Origin: an uncultured Lewinella sp.
GTDB lineage: Bacteria; Bacteroidota; Bacteroidia; Chitinophagales; Saprospiraceae
Direction of reading: 5' to 3'
Length of the DNA: 35,700 nt
Assembly: GCA_913057725.1 (NCBI GenBank)
Contig: CAJXOS010000059.1
Coordinates: forward strand, 1-35,700
The notes beneath the pieces were generated by a model that did no database searches, was not told where the DNA came from, and saw only the letters and a list, made by a program, of their open reading frames with translations. Every line of letters starts with the position of its first letter. The stretch's first letter is position 1. Positions 10,413-17,453 of the stretch are shown here, piece by piece. A program made the translations under genes and the position numbers.

Positions 10413-11252
10413 ATGTTTGTAACAGATCAGATAACAATAGTCATGGATCTAAGTGTATTTGTAAGCAAAAAAGGAACAAAGGTTGTTGTAGCCACAGAGT
10501 TACACCAAGCTTTACAGCTGCCAGCACAGCATTATCCAACAAATGTCAAGCGTTGGATAAAAGACTACTATGATTTCCCTGATGGTATTCGTAAACCTGT
10601 TAGAATGCAGGACTTCGCTACGCGAAAGACGGAAGAAAACGTGCTTTGGGATGATTATTACCTTTCTGTTGCTTTTGCTAAAGAAATTGTACTGCGTTCG
10701 CGCAGCAAAGTGAAGCAAAAATATGCTCGTCAATTAGCTGCTCATATTGAAGGGGCACTTCCTCAACAACTGAGTACGGATCAATTCCGTCATTTGGTAG
10801 AGATTACTAAGGCGATGACTCTGATCTCTTGTCAAGAAGAATGTGAACGTCGTCATCTTCGTCGCTACAAGGAACGTAATCAGGGAACGGCTAGTAACTG
10901 GTGGCGCTATCGTGCAGAAGTGCTGGGATATTCCACAGATAGTTTGCGCGAGAACCTTCGTCGCCGTGGAATTATTCAGGCGGTTGGCAATCAGCGTGAG
11001 CTCCTTGCTCAGTACAATCCATTGGAGTTAATTCGCGCTGGTGTGATTGACCTCCTTATGGCCATCGGCAAATCGCGTGATTATGCGATGTATATGGGCG
11101 GGCTTGCTAAGGATTTAGCAGAGTCAATGGGGCTGCAGATTATCAATGATCACCGCAAAATTGACCTTTTTACGGAAGCTGTCGACCCAGAGTTGGTTCA
11201 TCAGCTGAAAGAGCCGCTTAATAAGCATTTAATGACCGCTGCAGCGGCTTAA
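10413..11252 (+). CDS. Uncharacterised protein with AntA/AntB-like N-terminal domain
   Basis: 279 residues with no signal peptide or membrane segment. I do not recognise the whole protein. Residues 22-112 resemble the AntA/AntB domain of phage antirepressors: VVVATELHQAL at the start, KRWIKDYYDFPDG in the middle, then DDYYLSVAFAKEI and a basic segment RSKVKQKYARQLAAH. The C-terminal half (120-279) is helical and Arg-rich around 145-186, and has no motif I can name. In phages such domains bind repressors or DNA, but no phage genes lie nearby, so this may be a domesticated chromosomal regulator. ATG 10413 is used. A second ATG at 10443 would remove ten residues and still keep the domain. Confidence 0.72.
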   Translation: MFVTDQITIVMDLSVFVSKKGTKVVVATELHQALQLPAQHYPTNVKRWIKDYYDFPDGIRKPVRMQDFATRKTEENVLWDDYYLSVAFAKEIVLRSRSKVKQKYARQLAAHIEGALPQQLSTDQFRHLVEITKAMTLISCQEECERRHLRRYKERNQGTASNWWRYRAEVLGYSTDSLRENLRRRGIIQAVGNQRELLAQYNPLELIRAGVIDLLMAIGKSRDYAMYMGGLAKDLAESMGLQIINDHRKIDLFTEAVDPELVHQLKEPLNKHLMTAAAA

Positions 11253-11316
11253 GAAGAGCCTATATCAAACTGTAGTTTTTTCCTTCTCATACGTATTTAC
11301 ATAGCCAAAATTGTGT

Positions 11317-11387
11317 CAGGAGCGAAGGGTGAAGATCGAAGTGTAGTGTGTGGTAAAGTAGCGAGATGCATCACCCTTCCTCTCCTG
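11317..11387. terminator. Long-loop hairpin between convergent genes, probable terminator
   Basis: CAGGAGCGAAGGGTGA (11317-11332) pairs with TCACCCTTCCTCTCCTG (11371-11387), leaving small internal bulges and a 38-base loop. TCTTTT follows on the plus strand. It lies between the AntA-like gene and the helix-hairpin-helix gene. The long loop is unusual for a simple terminator. Confidence 0.5.
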
Positions 11388-11397
11388 TCTTTTATAG

Positions 11398-12642
11398 CTA
11401 TTGCTCTTTGCCTCCTTTTAACTCCTCCTGGTATTTTTTGAATTCTTCCCAACGACCGGCAGCGGCCAAACGCGCCTGCAATGGCCAGGTATAAGGATTA
11501 TGCATTCGGAAGCGATCTCCTGCTTCTTCCAGGATTTCCTTCAAACGACCAGGTTCTGTTGCGGCCAAAGTCGCCCAATCGTCGATGCCTGCCTTCTTCA
11601 ATACCTTTTCAATCTTCGGGCCAATACCTTCCACAATCTTTAGGTCACCTTCTTTTATTCCTTTGGGCAGTTTTTCCGTAGGAGCAGTCGCAGGTGGTTC
11701 AATGGAACGTTCATTACTGCCTCCTTCTGTTTGTTGTTGTAGCAATAAGGCCGCTTGACCAACCCAATCGTCCTTCTCAATTCGTCCGGGGATATAGCCA
11801 ATCAATGTGGTGATATCCTTGATCCGATCCGGCGTCCAACTTGCAATTTCAGCATAGGTGAAAATGCCGTTACTATTGAGCTTCTTCGCCAAGAAGTCGC
11901 CTAAGCCATTTATCTTAGTTAAGTCATCTTGTTCGCGATCTGGAACAATGATCTTGTCATATAGTACCGTTTTCTTCGACTCGATATGCACCTCTTCTGG
12001 TTCCGTCGGACCAGCGTCTACGACAGGGAGTACTTCTTCAGCACTGTGCTTGTGATCTTTTAATTCAGTGAGTCCGGCACGTAGCTGTTGATTTTCCTGC
12101 TGCAACTGTGCTAACGTCAATTCAAAAGCACTCAAACGATCTTGCAGCGCGGTAAACTCAACGGCGGAAGAACCCGTATCTACAAATGGCTGAGGTGTAC
12201 TTGATTCAGTACTCGTTGAGCCAGAACCTGCATCAGTTGCCCCATCTTGTGCTTGGTCAATTTGCTGTTGTAGAGCACGATTGCTGGCCTGCAAATTCTC
12301 TATTTGCTGATTAAGCGCAACCACCTCACGAAGCTTCTGCTCCCGTTCCTTTTCCAATAGACCAACGCGGTCCATTAAGTCCACTTTTTCCCTGCTTTCT
12401 TCTTGTAGCTCTACATTGCGTTCTTTGAGCTGCTCTTGTGCGCTAGCAAGTTGAGTTTCGGCAGTTTGTAAATCCTCACTCAACTTAGCATTCTCTTTCT
12501 TTAGTCGACGAACTTTACCTGATCGGAGTAAATAGGCAATGATGAAGCCAAAAAGAAAAGCAATAAGCATGGACATCCAGAGGAAAATACCCTCTCGAGA
12601 ATCAATACGTGTGAAGTAGTCAAGTAATGACTGATCAATCAT
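11398..12642 (-). CDS. Membrane-anchored coiled-coil protein with two helix-hairpin-helix-like domains
   Basis: 414 residues. One transmembrane helix (about 19-40) is followed by a long coiled coil (about 45-130), a Ser/Thr/Gly linker, and a second coiled coil (163-198). Two related small helical domains follow at 238-302 (DDLTKINGLGDFLAKKL) and 333-403 (GDLKIVEGIGPKIEKVLKKAGI). Such GIGPKIE-type repeats resemble helix-hairpin-helix or ribosomal-L21/SAP-type folds that often bind nucleic acids, though here they may only serve protein contacts. The topology would put the long tail in the cytoplasm if the first 18 residues face out. It starts 26 bases after the OmpA-like gene, so they are probably one transcription unit. 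The function is unknown, and this architecture recurs in Bacteroidota as an unnamed protein. Confidence 0.85.
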   Translation of the reverse strand: MIDQSLLDYFTRIDSREGIFLWMSMLIAFLFGFIIAYLLRSGKVRRLKKENAKLSEDLQTAETQLASAQEQLKERNVELQEESREKVDLMDRVGLLEKEREQKLREVVALNQQIENLQASNRALQQQIDQAQDGATDAGSGSTSTESSTPQPFVDTGSSAVEFTALQDRLSAFELTLAQLQQENQQLRAGLTELKDHKHSAEEVLPVVDAGPTEPEEVHIESKKTVLYDKIIVPDREQDDLTKINGLGDFLAKKLNSNGIFTYAEIASWTPDRIKDITTLIGYIPGRIEKDDWVGQAALLLQQQTEGGSNERSIEPPATAPTEKLPKGIKEGDLKIVEGIGPKIEKVLKKAGIDDWATLAATEPGRLKEILEEAGDRFRMHNPYTWPLQARLAAAGRWEEFKKYQEELKGGKEQ

Positions 12643-12668
12643 GACAAATAATTTTATGGGGGAGCAGG

Positions 12669-13535
12669 TTATTCAATGATGAAGTTCACTCGGCGATTGA
12701 GTTGCCGACCTTCAGAGGTTTTGTTGGTAGCTACGGGTTCGGTTTCACCCATCGATGCTACCTCAATTTCGCATTCTATACCGTGGTCTAGAAGCCAAGA
12801 TTGAGCACTTTCAGCTCTTCTTAGCCCGAGCTTCATATTGTAACGTTCCGTATCAACATTGTCTGTATGACCAATGATGCGGATACTCTTCTCAGGGTTA
12901 AGTTCAATATAAGTCTTAACAGAATCTGCATAAAGGCGGAAGGCATCTCCGGGATCGAAAACATCACTATTGCTCGGGAAATTCGCGTCCGAATAGGTCA
13001 TGTTGGTGAATAAATAGGAGGCATTAGCGTATTCCGAAGGAAGCTGATTAGAGACAAAACTAAATTGAAGTGGTTCTGTGATTAAGCTGTCCGTACTGGC
13101 CTCGCCTTTGAGGATAATATGATTCTCACCTACACCTTTAGTCAATAACAGATCTTGTACGGCGGCGGCCCGAGCAAGGCCTAAGTCTTCATAGAACCCT
13201 GCCATTACATCCTTCTCACCTTCGGTGAATAAGCCAAGGATCTGCAAATCTACCGTAGAGTCGGTAGCCATTATTCGGGCGAGGGTATCAAGGAACGCTC
13301 GATTATTGTCGTTTAGCTCAGGAGTATAGGACTCAGGAGCAAACAAGAACTGATCATAACCACTTAGTATTATTGTATCTTCCTTCGTGAGTTGAAGCGT
13401 CTTTAGGCGCTCATCTTCTACCTCCTCAATTACTTCTTCCTCGCAGAGCTGCAAGATGTCACAGATGAAGAACCAACGGGCAAAAACAGCAAATAGGAGA
13501 AAGGCCAGGAAGAGCAAAAATGCCAGAAACCTCAT
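12669..13535 (-). CDS. OmpA-family protein with two OmpA-like domains
   Basis: 288 residues. A hydrophobic N-terminal anchor (1-24) is followed by an acidic linker. The C-terminal domain (about 180-288) is a standard OmpA peptidoglycan-binding module, with IGHTDNVDTERYNMKLGLRRAES and QLNRRVNF carrying the diaminopimelate-contacting Asp225 and Arg281/282. The preceding part (about 55-160: SGYDQFLFAPESY, DLQILGLFTEGEK, GLARAAAVQDLLL) looks like a second, degenerate OmpA domain that has lost the TD and RRV motifs. The protein therefore probably ties the inner membrane to murein. It shares a unit with the helix-hairpin-helix gene 26 bases downstream. The ATG at 13535 lies in a short intergenic region shared with folA. 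Confidence 0.87.
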   Translation of the reverse strand: MRFLAFLLFLAFLLFAVFARWFFICDILQLCEEEVIEEVEDERLKTLQLTKEDTIILSGYDQFLFAPESYTPELNDNNRAFLDTLARIMATDSTVDLQILGLFTEGEKDVMAGFYEDLGLARAAAVQDLLLTKGVGENHIILKGEASTDSLITEPLQFSFVSNQLPSEYANASYLFTNMTYSDANFPSNSDVFDPGDAFRLYADSVKTYIELNPEKSIRIIGHTDNVDTERYNMKLGLRRAESAQSWLLDHGIECEIEVASMGETEPVATNKTSEGRQLNRRVNFIIE

Positions 13536-13594
13536 GTAGCGGTGGTTATTTTGGTCCCTCGAAAGATAGCCAAAATCCGCGCAAAGTAAAACTT

Positions 13595-14131
13595 ATGCAT
13601 AACAGACCCCGCATTAAGATGATTGCCGCCATGGGGATCAATCGAGTAATCGGTGCTAACAATCAGCTACCGTGGCACTTGCCAGCGGAATGGGAATACT
13701 TTAGAGCGGTTACCAAAGGCCACGTATTTATCATGGGGCGCAAGAGTTATTTTAACCCTGATGCTCTTCTTTCGGACCGATACAATTATGTTGTAAGCAG
13801 GCAACCTAACTTGGCAGTTTCTGGCAATACGAGCGTTGCTTCAAGTCTGGAAGTAGCGATTGACGCTGCCGGAGCTGAGGATAGCATTTTTGTACTGGGG
13901 GGAGGCTCCATTTTCACTGCTGCCCTCCCCTATGCTGACGAATTATACCTGACGATAATCCATGATGTTTTTAGCGGAGATACTTATTTCCCACAGCTAA
14001 ATTGGTCGCAATGGCGCTTCGTAACAGGGAAACGACACATGCGTGATGAGGAGCATTCGCATACTTTTTCAATGAATATCTACCACAGAATTAAACCTTC
14101 TTCCAATAAGGTGGTCCAAGAAGAGATGTAG
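13595..14131 (+). CDS. folA: Dihydrofolate reductase
   Basis: 178 residues, reducing dihydrofolate to tetrahydrofolate with NADPH. Visible are GINRVIGANNQLPWHLP (14-30), the active-site acid Glu32 (Asp27 in E. coli), IMGRKS (46-51) for NADPH binding, and the GGGS turn (102-105). The frame opens earlier, at ATG 13520, but that would overlap the start of the divergent OmpA-like gene and add 25 residues not found in DHFR. ATG 13595 (MHNRPRIKMIAAMG) is therefore chosen, and ATG 13619 is a further possibility. No thyA is next to it. A stretch of 121 bases with no clear gene follows before the DUF1800 gene. Confidence 0.92.
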   Translation: MHNRPRIKMIAAMGINRVIGANNQLPWHLPAEWEYFRAVTKGHVFIMGRKSYFNPDALLSDRYNYVVSRQPNLAVSGNTSVASSLEVAIDAAGAEDSIFVLGGGSIFTAALPYADELYLTIIHDVFSGDTYFPQLNWSQWRFVTGKRHMRDEEHSHTFSMNIYHRIKPSSNKVVQEEM

Positions 14132-14252
14132 ATTGCAAACTGTACAACGACAGGCAATTGTGTAACCTTAGGTTAGAGAACTATCGTCTTACACCAGTAA
14201 TCTATTATCTTGTTCCTAGTCTTATTATTAATGACCCTAATTCGGCTTATTT

Positions 14253-15713
14253 ATGCTAACTGTTTTACCCCCTCCTAATTGCGCTACGGGTACCTTGGCA
14301 CCTTATGCTGATTCAGCGGGAGCCCCATGGAACCGTCTACGGGCTCAGCACCTGTATCGCCGCCTGGGTTTCGGTGCCGATGAGGCAACGATTACTGCTG
14401 CTCTCCAGCAAAACCCCGGAGATCTAGTTGATCAAATGATTGATGAGATACTCAACACCCCCAATCTTCCACAGCCAACTTGGTACAACTGGACGATCAA
14501 TGATTATGCCGACTTCGGTATGGAAAGTAATCAGCAATTGATCGAGTACGCAAGAGATTGGGTTAACTCTATGATCGACAATGGCCCCAAAGAGCGTGTG
14601 ACTTTATTTTGGCACAATCATTTTGTGACTCGATTTGAAGATTACTTCTGCCCATCATGGATGTACGAGTACCATCAGCTTCTGCAGACGTATGCGCTTG
14701 GAAATTTCCGGGACTTCGTTTACGAAATGGGCAAGAACCCGGCCATGCTCGTTTTCTTAAATGGCATTCAGAACACCCGTTTTGAGCCTAATGAGAACTA
14801 TGCTCGTGAACTCTATGAGCTCTTCACACTTGGCCAGGATAATGGATACACCCAGGAAGACATCGTTAATACGGCTCGGGCTTTAACCGGTTGGAACGGT
14901 TTCTCTGTTGCTTGTGCTCCGATCACTTTCGTTGATGTCTTGCACGATACTGGCAACAAGACCATCTTTGGTCAGACGGGCAATTGGGGTTATGATGAAG
15001 TGCACGAAATTCTGTTTACGCAACGAGCACAACAGATCTCCGAGCATATTTGCGGTAAGATCTACAGCCACTTCGTACATCCTGAAGTGGATGAAACAAT
15101 TGTTGCTGGTTTGGCAGAAACCTTCCGTAACAATGATTGGGAGCTGGCGCCCGTTTTCCGTCAACTCTTTAAGAGCGAACATTTCTTTGATGAGTATGTC
15201 TTGGGTACTCGCATTAAGAGTCCATACGACCTAATGGTTGGTACTATCCTTGAGGGAGGCTTTGCCAACAGTGAGGATGCCCGCAACTATGTACTTTATG
15301 CGGGGTATCAGCTCAATCAGGGAATATTCAATCCGATTGATGTGGCAGGTTGGCCTGGTAATAGAGATTGGATCAATACGAATACCATCACTGGCCGCTG
15401 GCAATCATCAGATTTCTTCATATTTACTGCATATCAATCTGCGCCACAATCCCTGGTGGATTTGGCCAGAGCGCTAACGTCGGATGATGCGAACGATCCC
15501 GCCTTGGTGACGCAAGCTATTGTGGATTATCTAATACCCAATGGCCTGAGCACACCAGAAGCTTATGAAGCTGCTACCGCAGTATTCAAGTGGGAAGTTC
15601 CTCAAAACTATTATGATGATGGTGAATGGAACCTGTATTGGGATACTGCTCCTGCACAGGTTGGATTGCTGATGCAGCATATCTCTCGTTTACCAGAATT
15701 TCAACTCTCTTAA
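14253..15713 (+). CDS. DUF1800 family protein
   Basis: 486 residues. The family signature is present: HLYRRLGFGADEATI near residues 33-47, and ENYARELYELFTLG (181-194) followed by GYTQEDIVNTARALTGW (198-214). No clear signal peptide is seen at this start. DUF1800 proteins are widespread and of unknown biochemical role. They nearly always lie next to a DUF1501 gene, as here, where the partner begins 12 bases downstream. The pair is thus one operon, and the products probably act together outside the cytoplasm. An upstream TATCTTG at 14206-14212 is a weak possible -7 box. Confidence 0.92.
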   Translation: MLTVLPPPNCATGTLAPYADSAGAPWNRLRAQHLYRRLGFGADEATITAALQQNPGDLVDQMIDEILNTPNLPQPTWYNWTINDYADFGMESNQQLIEYARDWVNSMIDNGPKERVTLFWHNHFVTRFEDYFCPSWMYEYHQLLQTYALGNFRDFVYEMGKNPAMLVFLNGIQNTRFEPNENYARELYELFTLGQDNGYTQEDIVNTARALTGWNGFSVACAPITFVDVLHDTGNKTIFGQTGNWGYDEVHEILFTQRAQQISEHICGKIYSHFVHPEVDETIVAGLAETFRNNDWELAPVFRQLFKSEHFFDEYVLGTRIKSPYDLMVGTILEGGFANSEDARNYVLYAGYQLNQGIFNPIDVAGWPGNRDWINTNTITGRWQSSDFFIFTAYQSAPQSLVDLARALTSDDANDPALVTQAIVDYLIPNGLSTPEAYEAATAVFKWEVPQNYYDDGEWNLYWDTAPAQVGLLMQHISRLPEFQLS

Positions 15714-15725
15714 ATCCTGATCGTT

Positions 15726-17369
15726 ATGTGTAATCATGATAAGAAATCAAAATCAACCGCTCCAAAGAGGGGGATTGGTTTAGAACACGGTCAGGCTCAT
15801 ACGCAGGACCACCAAAACTGGAGCCGACGTACCTTCCTAAGACAAATGGGTATTGCTGGTACAGCTTCTTTTTTACTGGGTAAGACACCCGTAATGGCGA
15901 TTACCAACTCGCCATTAGCGATGGCTCTTTCACAGGCCAATACAGAGGATCGTATCCTGGTACTCATCCGCCTTAAAGGAGGTAATGATGGACTGAATAC
16001 CATTATTCCGTTATTTGACTATGGCACCTACCAGTCGGGTCGTGCCAATATCGCCATCCCTCAGAACGAGGTGATTAACCTTACGGGTGAATTAGGAATG
16101 CCCAATACAATGGGGTCACTGGAAAATATGTGGTTGGATGGTCAAATGAAAGTGGTCAATAATGTTGGCTATGAAGATCAGAACCTTTCTCACTTCCGCT
16201 CGACGGATATATGGTCTTCTGGTGTAGATGCCAATGAACCTGCTTCTTCAGGTTGGCTGGGGCGAACGTTAGGTGAGCAGTTTCCTGATTTTCTAACTGA
16301 CCCGCCGGTTGAACCACCAGCTATTCAGATGGGAAGCGCTGGAAACCTGGTATTTAATAACCTGGACGGATTCGATATGTCTTTGAACGTAGCGAATCCA
16401 GAGCAGTTGTATGCTATTGCTCAAACCGGGCAGTTATACGATCCGCTAGCTGTTCCAGAATGTCATTATGGAGAACAGTTGAGCTACCTGCGTTCGGTTG
16501 CCAATAATACCTTCCGTTATGCCGAGGTGGTTGCCAACTCCTTTGATCAAGGCGAGAATAGCGTAGAGTACGACAATAATAGTTTGGCGAACCAATTGTC
16601 CTTAGTGGCGCGTATGATTCGCGGTGGTTTGGGCACTCGTCTGTACATGGTTGTTCACGATGGTTTTGACACGCACGCTAACCAAGGTAATAGCCACCCT
16701 GTGCTTATGAACCAATTGGCACGTGCTGTGCAAGCCTTCCACGAGGATTTATCCAATGGTGGGCACGGCCAGCGTGTGTTGTCTATGACATTCTCAGAAT
16801 TTGGTCGTCGTATTGAGCAAAATGCTTCGGGTGGTACTGACCACGGTGCGGCAGCTCCGCTGATGATGTTTGGAGAAGGCATTAATGGTAATGGTAGCTT
16901 AGGAGGTTTGCCAGATTTGCAGGAAGTGGATCAGAATGGAAACCTACGCTACACACTTGATTTCCGTCAGATCTACGCCACCGTCTTAGAACAGTGGTTA
17001 TGCATAGATTCAATGTTAGTGGATCAGGTGATGGGCGAGTCCTTTGAGCGTCTTGGCGGCCTCGGACTTACCTGTAATGTGACTAATACTTGGTCGCCAC
17101 CAGAAACAGCCGATGTCAATCTGAAGGCTTTCTACCAGGGGGGACAGCTGTTTATCAATTACGATCTTCCTACGGCCAGTCCGGTAGATATCACATTGTA
17201 TAATATGCTAGGACAACCGATGAAGACAGTATTCCAGGGATACCAAATGGGGGGGAGCCAACGCTTGGCGTTGCCACTTTCAGATATCGGCTGGGCTGCT
17301 GGAATCTACGTCTGTACGCTTCGCGTAGGAAATAAGCAGTACTCTAAACGGATTAGCCTAGTACGCTAG
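15726..17369 (+). CDS. DUF1501 family protein with T9SS sorting domain
   Basis: 547 residues. A twin-arginine signal (SRRTFLRQMGIAGTASFLLG, 33-52) suggests folded export across the inner membrane. The DUF1501 body, related to sulfatase/alkaline-phosphatase folds, begins with LIRLKGGNDGLNTIIP (80-95) and continues to HDGFDTHANQG and GGTDHGAAAPLMMFGEG. The last roughly 80 residues form a type IX secretion C-terminal domain, with LYNMLGQPMKTVFQG, LPLSDIGWAAGIYVCTLRVG and a basic end (YSKRISLVR). The protein should therefore be secreted or anchored on the cell surface. It is second in an operon with the DUF1800 gene. Having both Tat and T9SS signals in one protein is a Bacteroidota trait. The biochemical function is unknown. 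Confidence 0.92.
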   Translation: MCNHDKKSKSTAPKRGIGLEHGQAHTQDHQNWSRRTFLRQMGIAGTASFLLGKTPVMAITNSPLAMALSQANTEDRILVLIRLKGGNDGLNTIIPLFDYGTYQSGRANIAIPQNEVINLTGELGMPNTMGSLENMWLDGQMKVVNNVGYEDQNLSHFRSTDIWSSGVDANEPASSGWLGRTLGEQFPDFLTDPPVEPPAIQMGSAGNLVFNNLDGFDMSLNVANPEQLYAIAQTGQLYDPLAVPECHYGEQLSYLRSVANNTFRYAEVVANSFDQGENSVEYDNNSLANQLSLVARMIRGGLGTRLYMVVHDGFDTHANQGNSHPVLMNQLARAVQAFHEDLSNGGHGQRVLSMTFSEFGRRIEQNASGGTDHGAAAPLMMFGEGINGNGSLGGLPDLQEVDQNGNLRYTLDFRQIYATVLEQWLCIDSMLVDQVMGESFERLGGLGLTCNVTNTWSPPETADVNLKAFYQGGQLFINYDLPTASPVDITLYNMLGQPMKTVFQGYQMGGSQRLALPLSDIGWAAGIYVCTLRVGNKQYSKRISLVR

Positions 17370-17412
17370 TGAATAATTAGTACGAGTGATCTACTCGTGA
17401 TAATAGATAGAC

Positions 17413-17449
17413 AAAGCGGAAGCCTCGAAAGCTTCCGCTTTTCTTTTTT
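17413..17449. terminator. Bidirectional terminator
   Basis: An 11-base perfect stem (AAAGCGGAAGC 17413-17423 with GCTTCCGCTTT 17431-17441) has a 7-base loop. TTTCTTTTTT follows on the plus strand, and TTTGTCT on the minus. It separates the DUF1501 gene from the convergent kinase gene. Confidence 0.88.
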
Positions 17450-17453
17450 CAAC

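Noticed and set aside
10309..11260. Prophage remnant around the AntA-like gene
   Set aside because: No integrase, structural phage gene, tRNA-flanked repeat or change of gene style is seen. Only the domain resemblance points to phage.
13520..13594. Upstream in-frame ATG for folA at 13520
   Set aside because: It overlaps the start of the divergent OmpA-like gene and adds 25 residues unlike DHFR. ATG 13595 fits the family.
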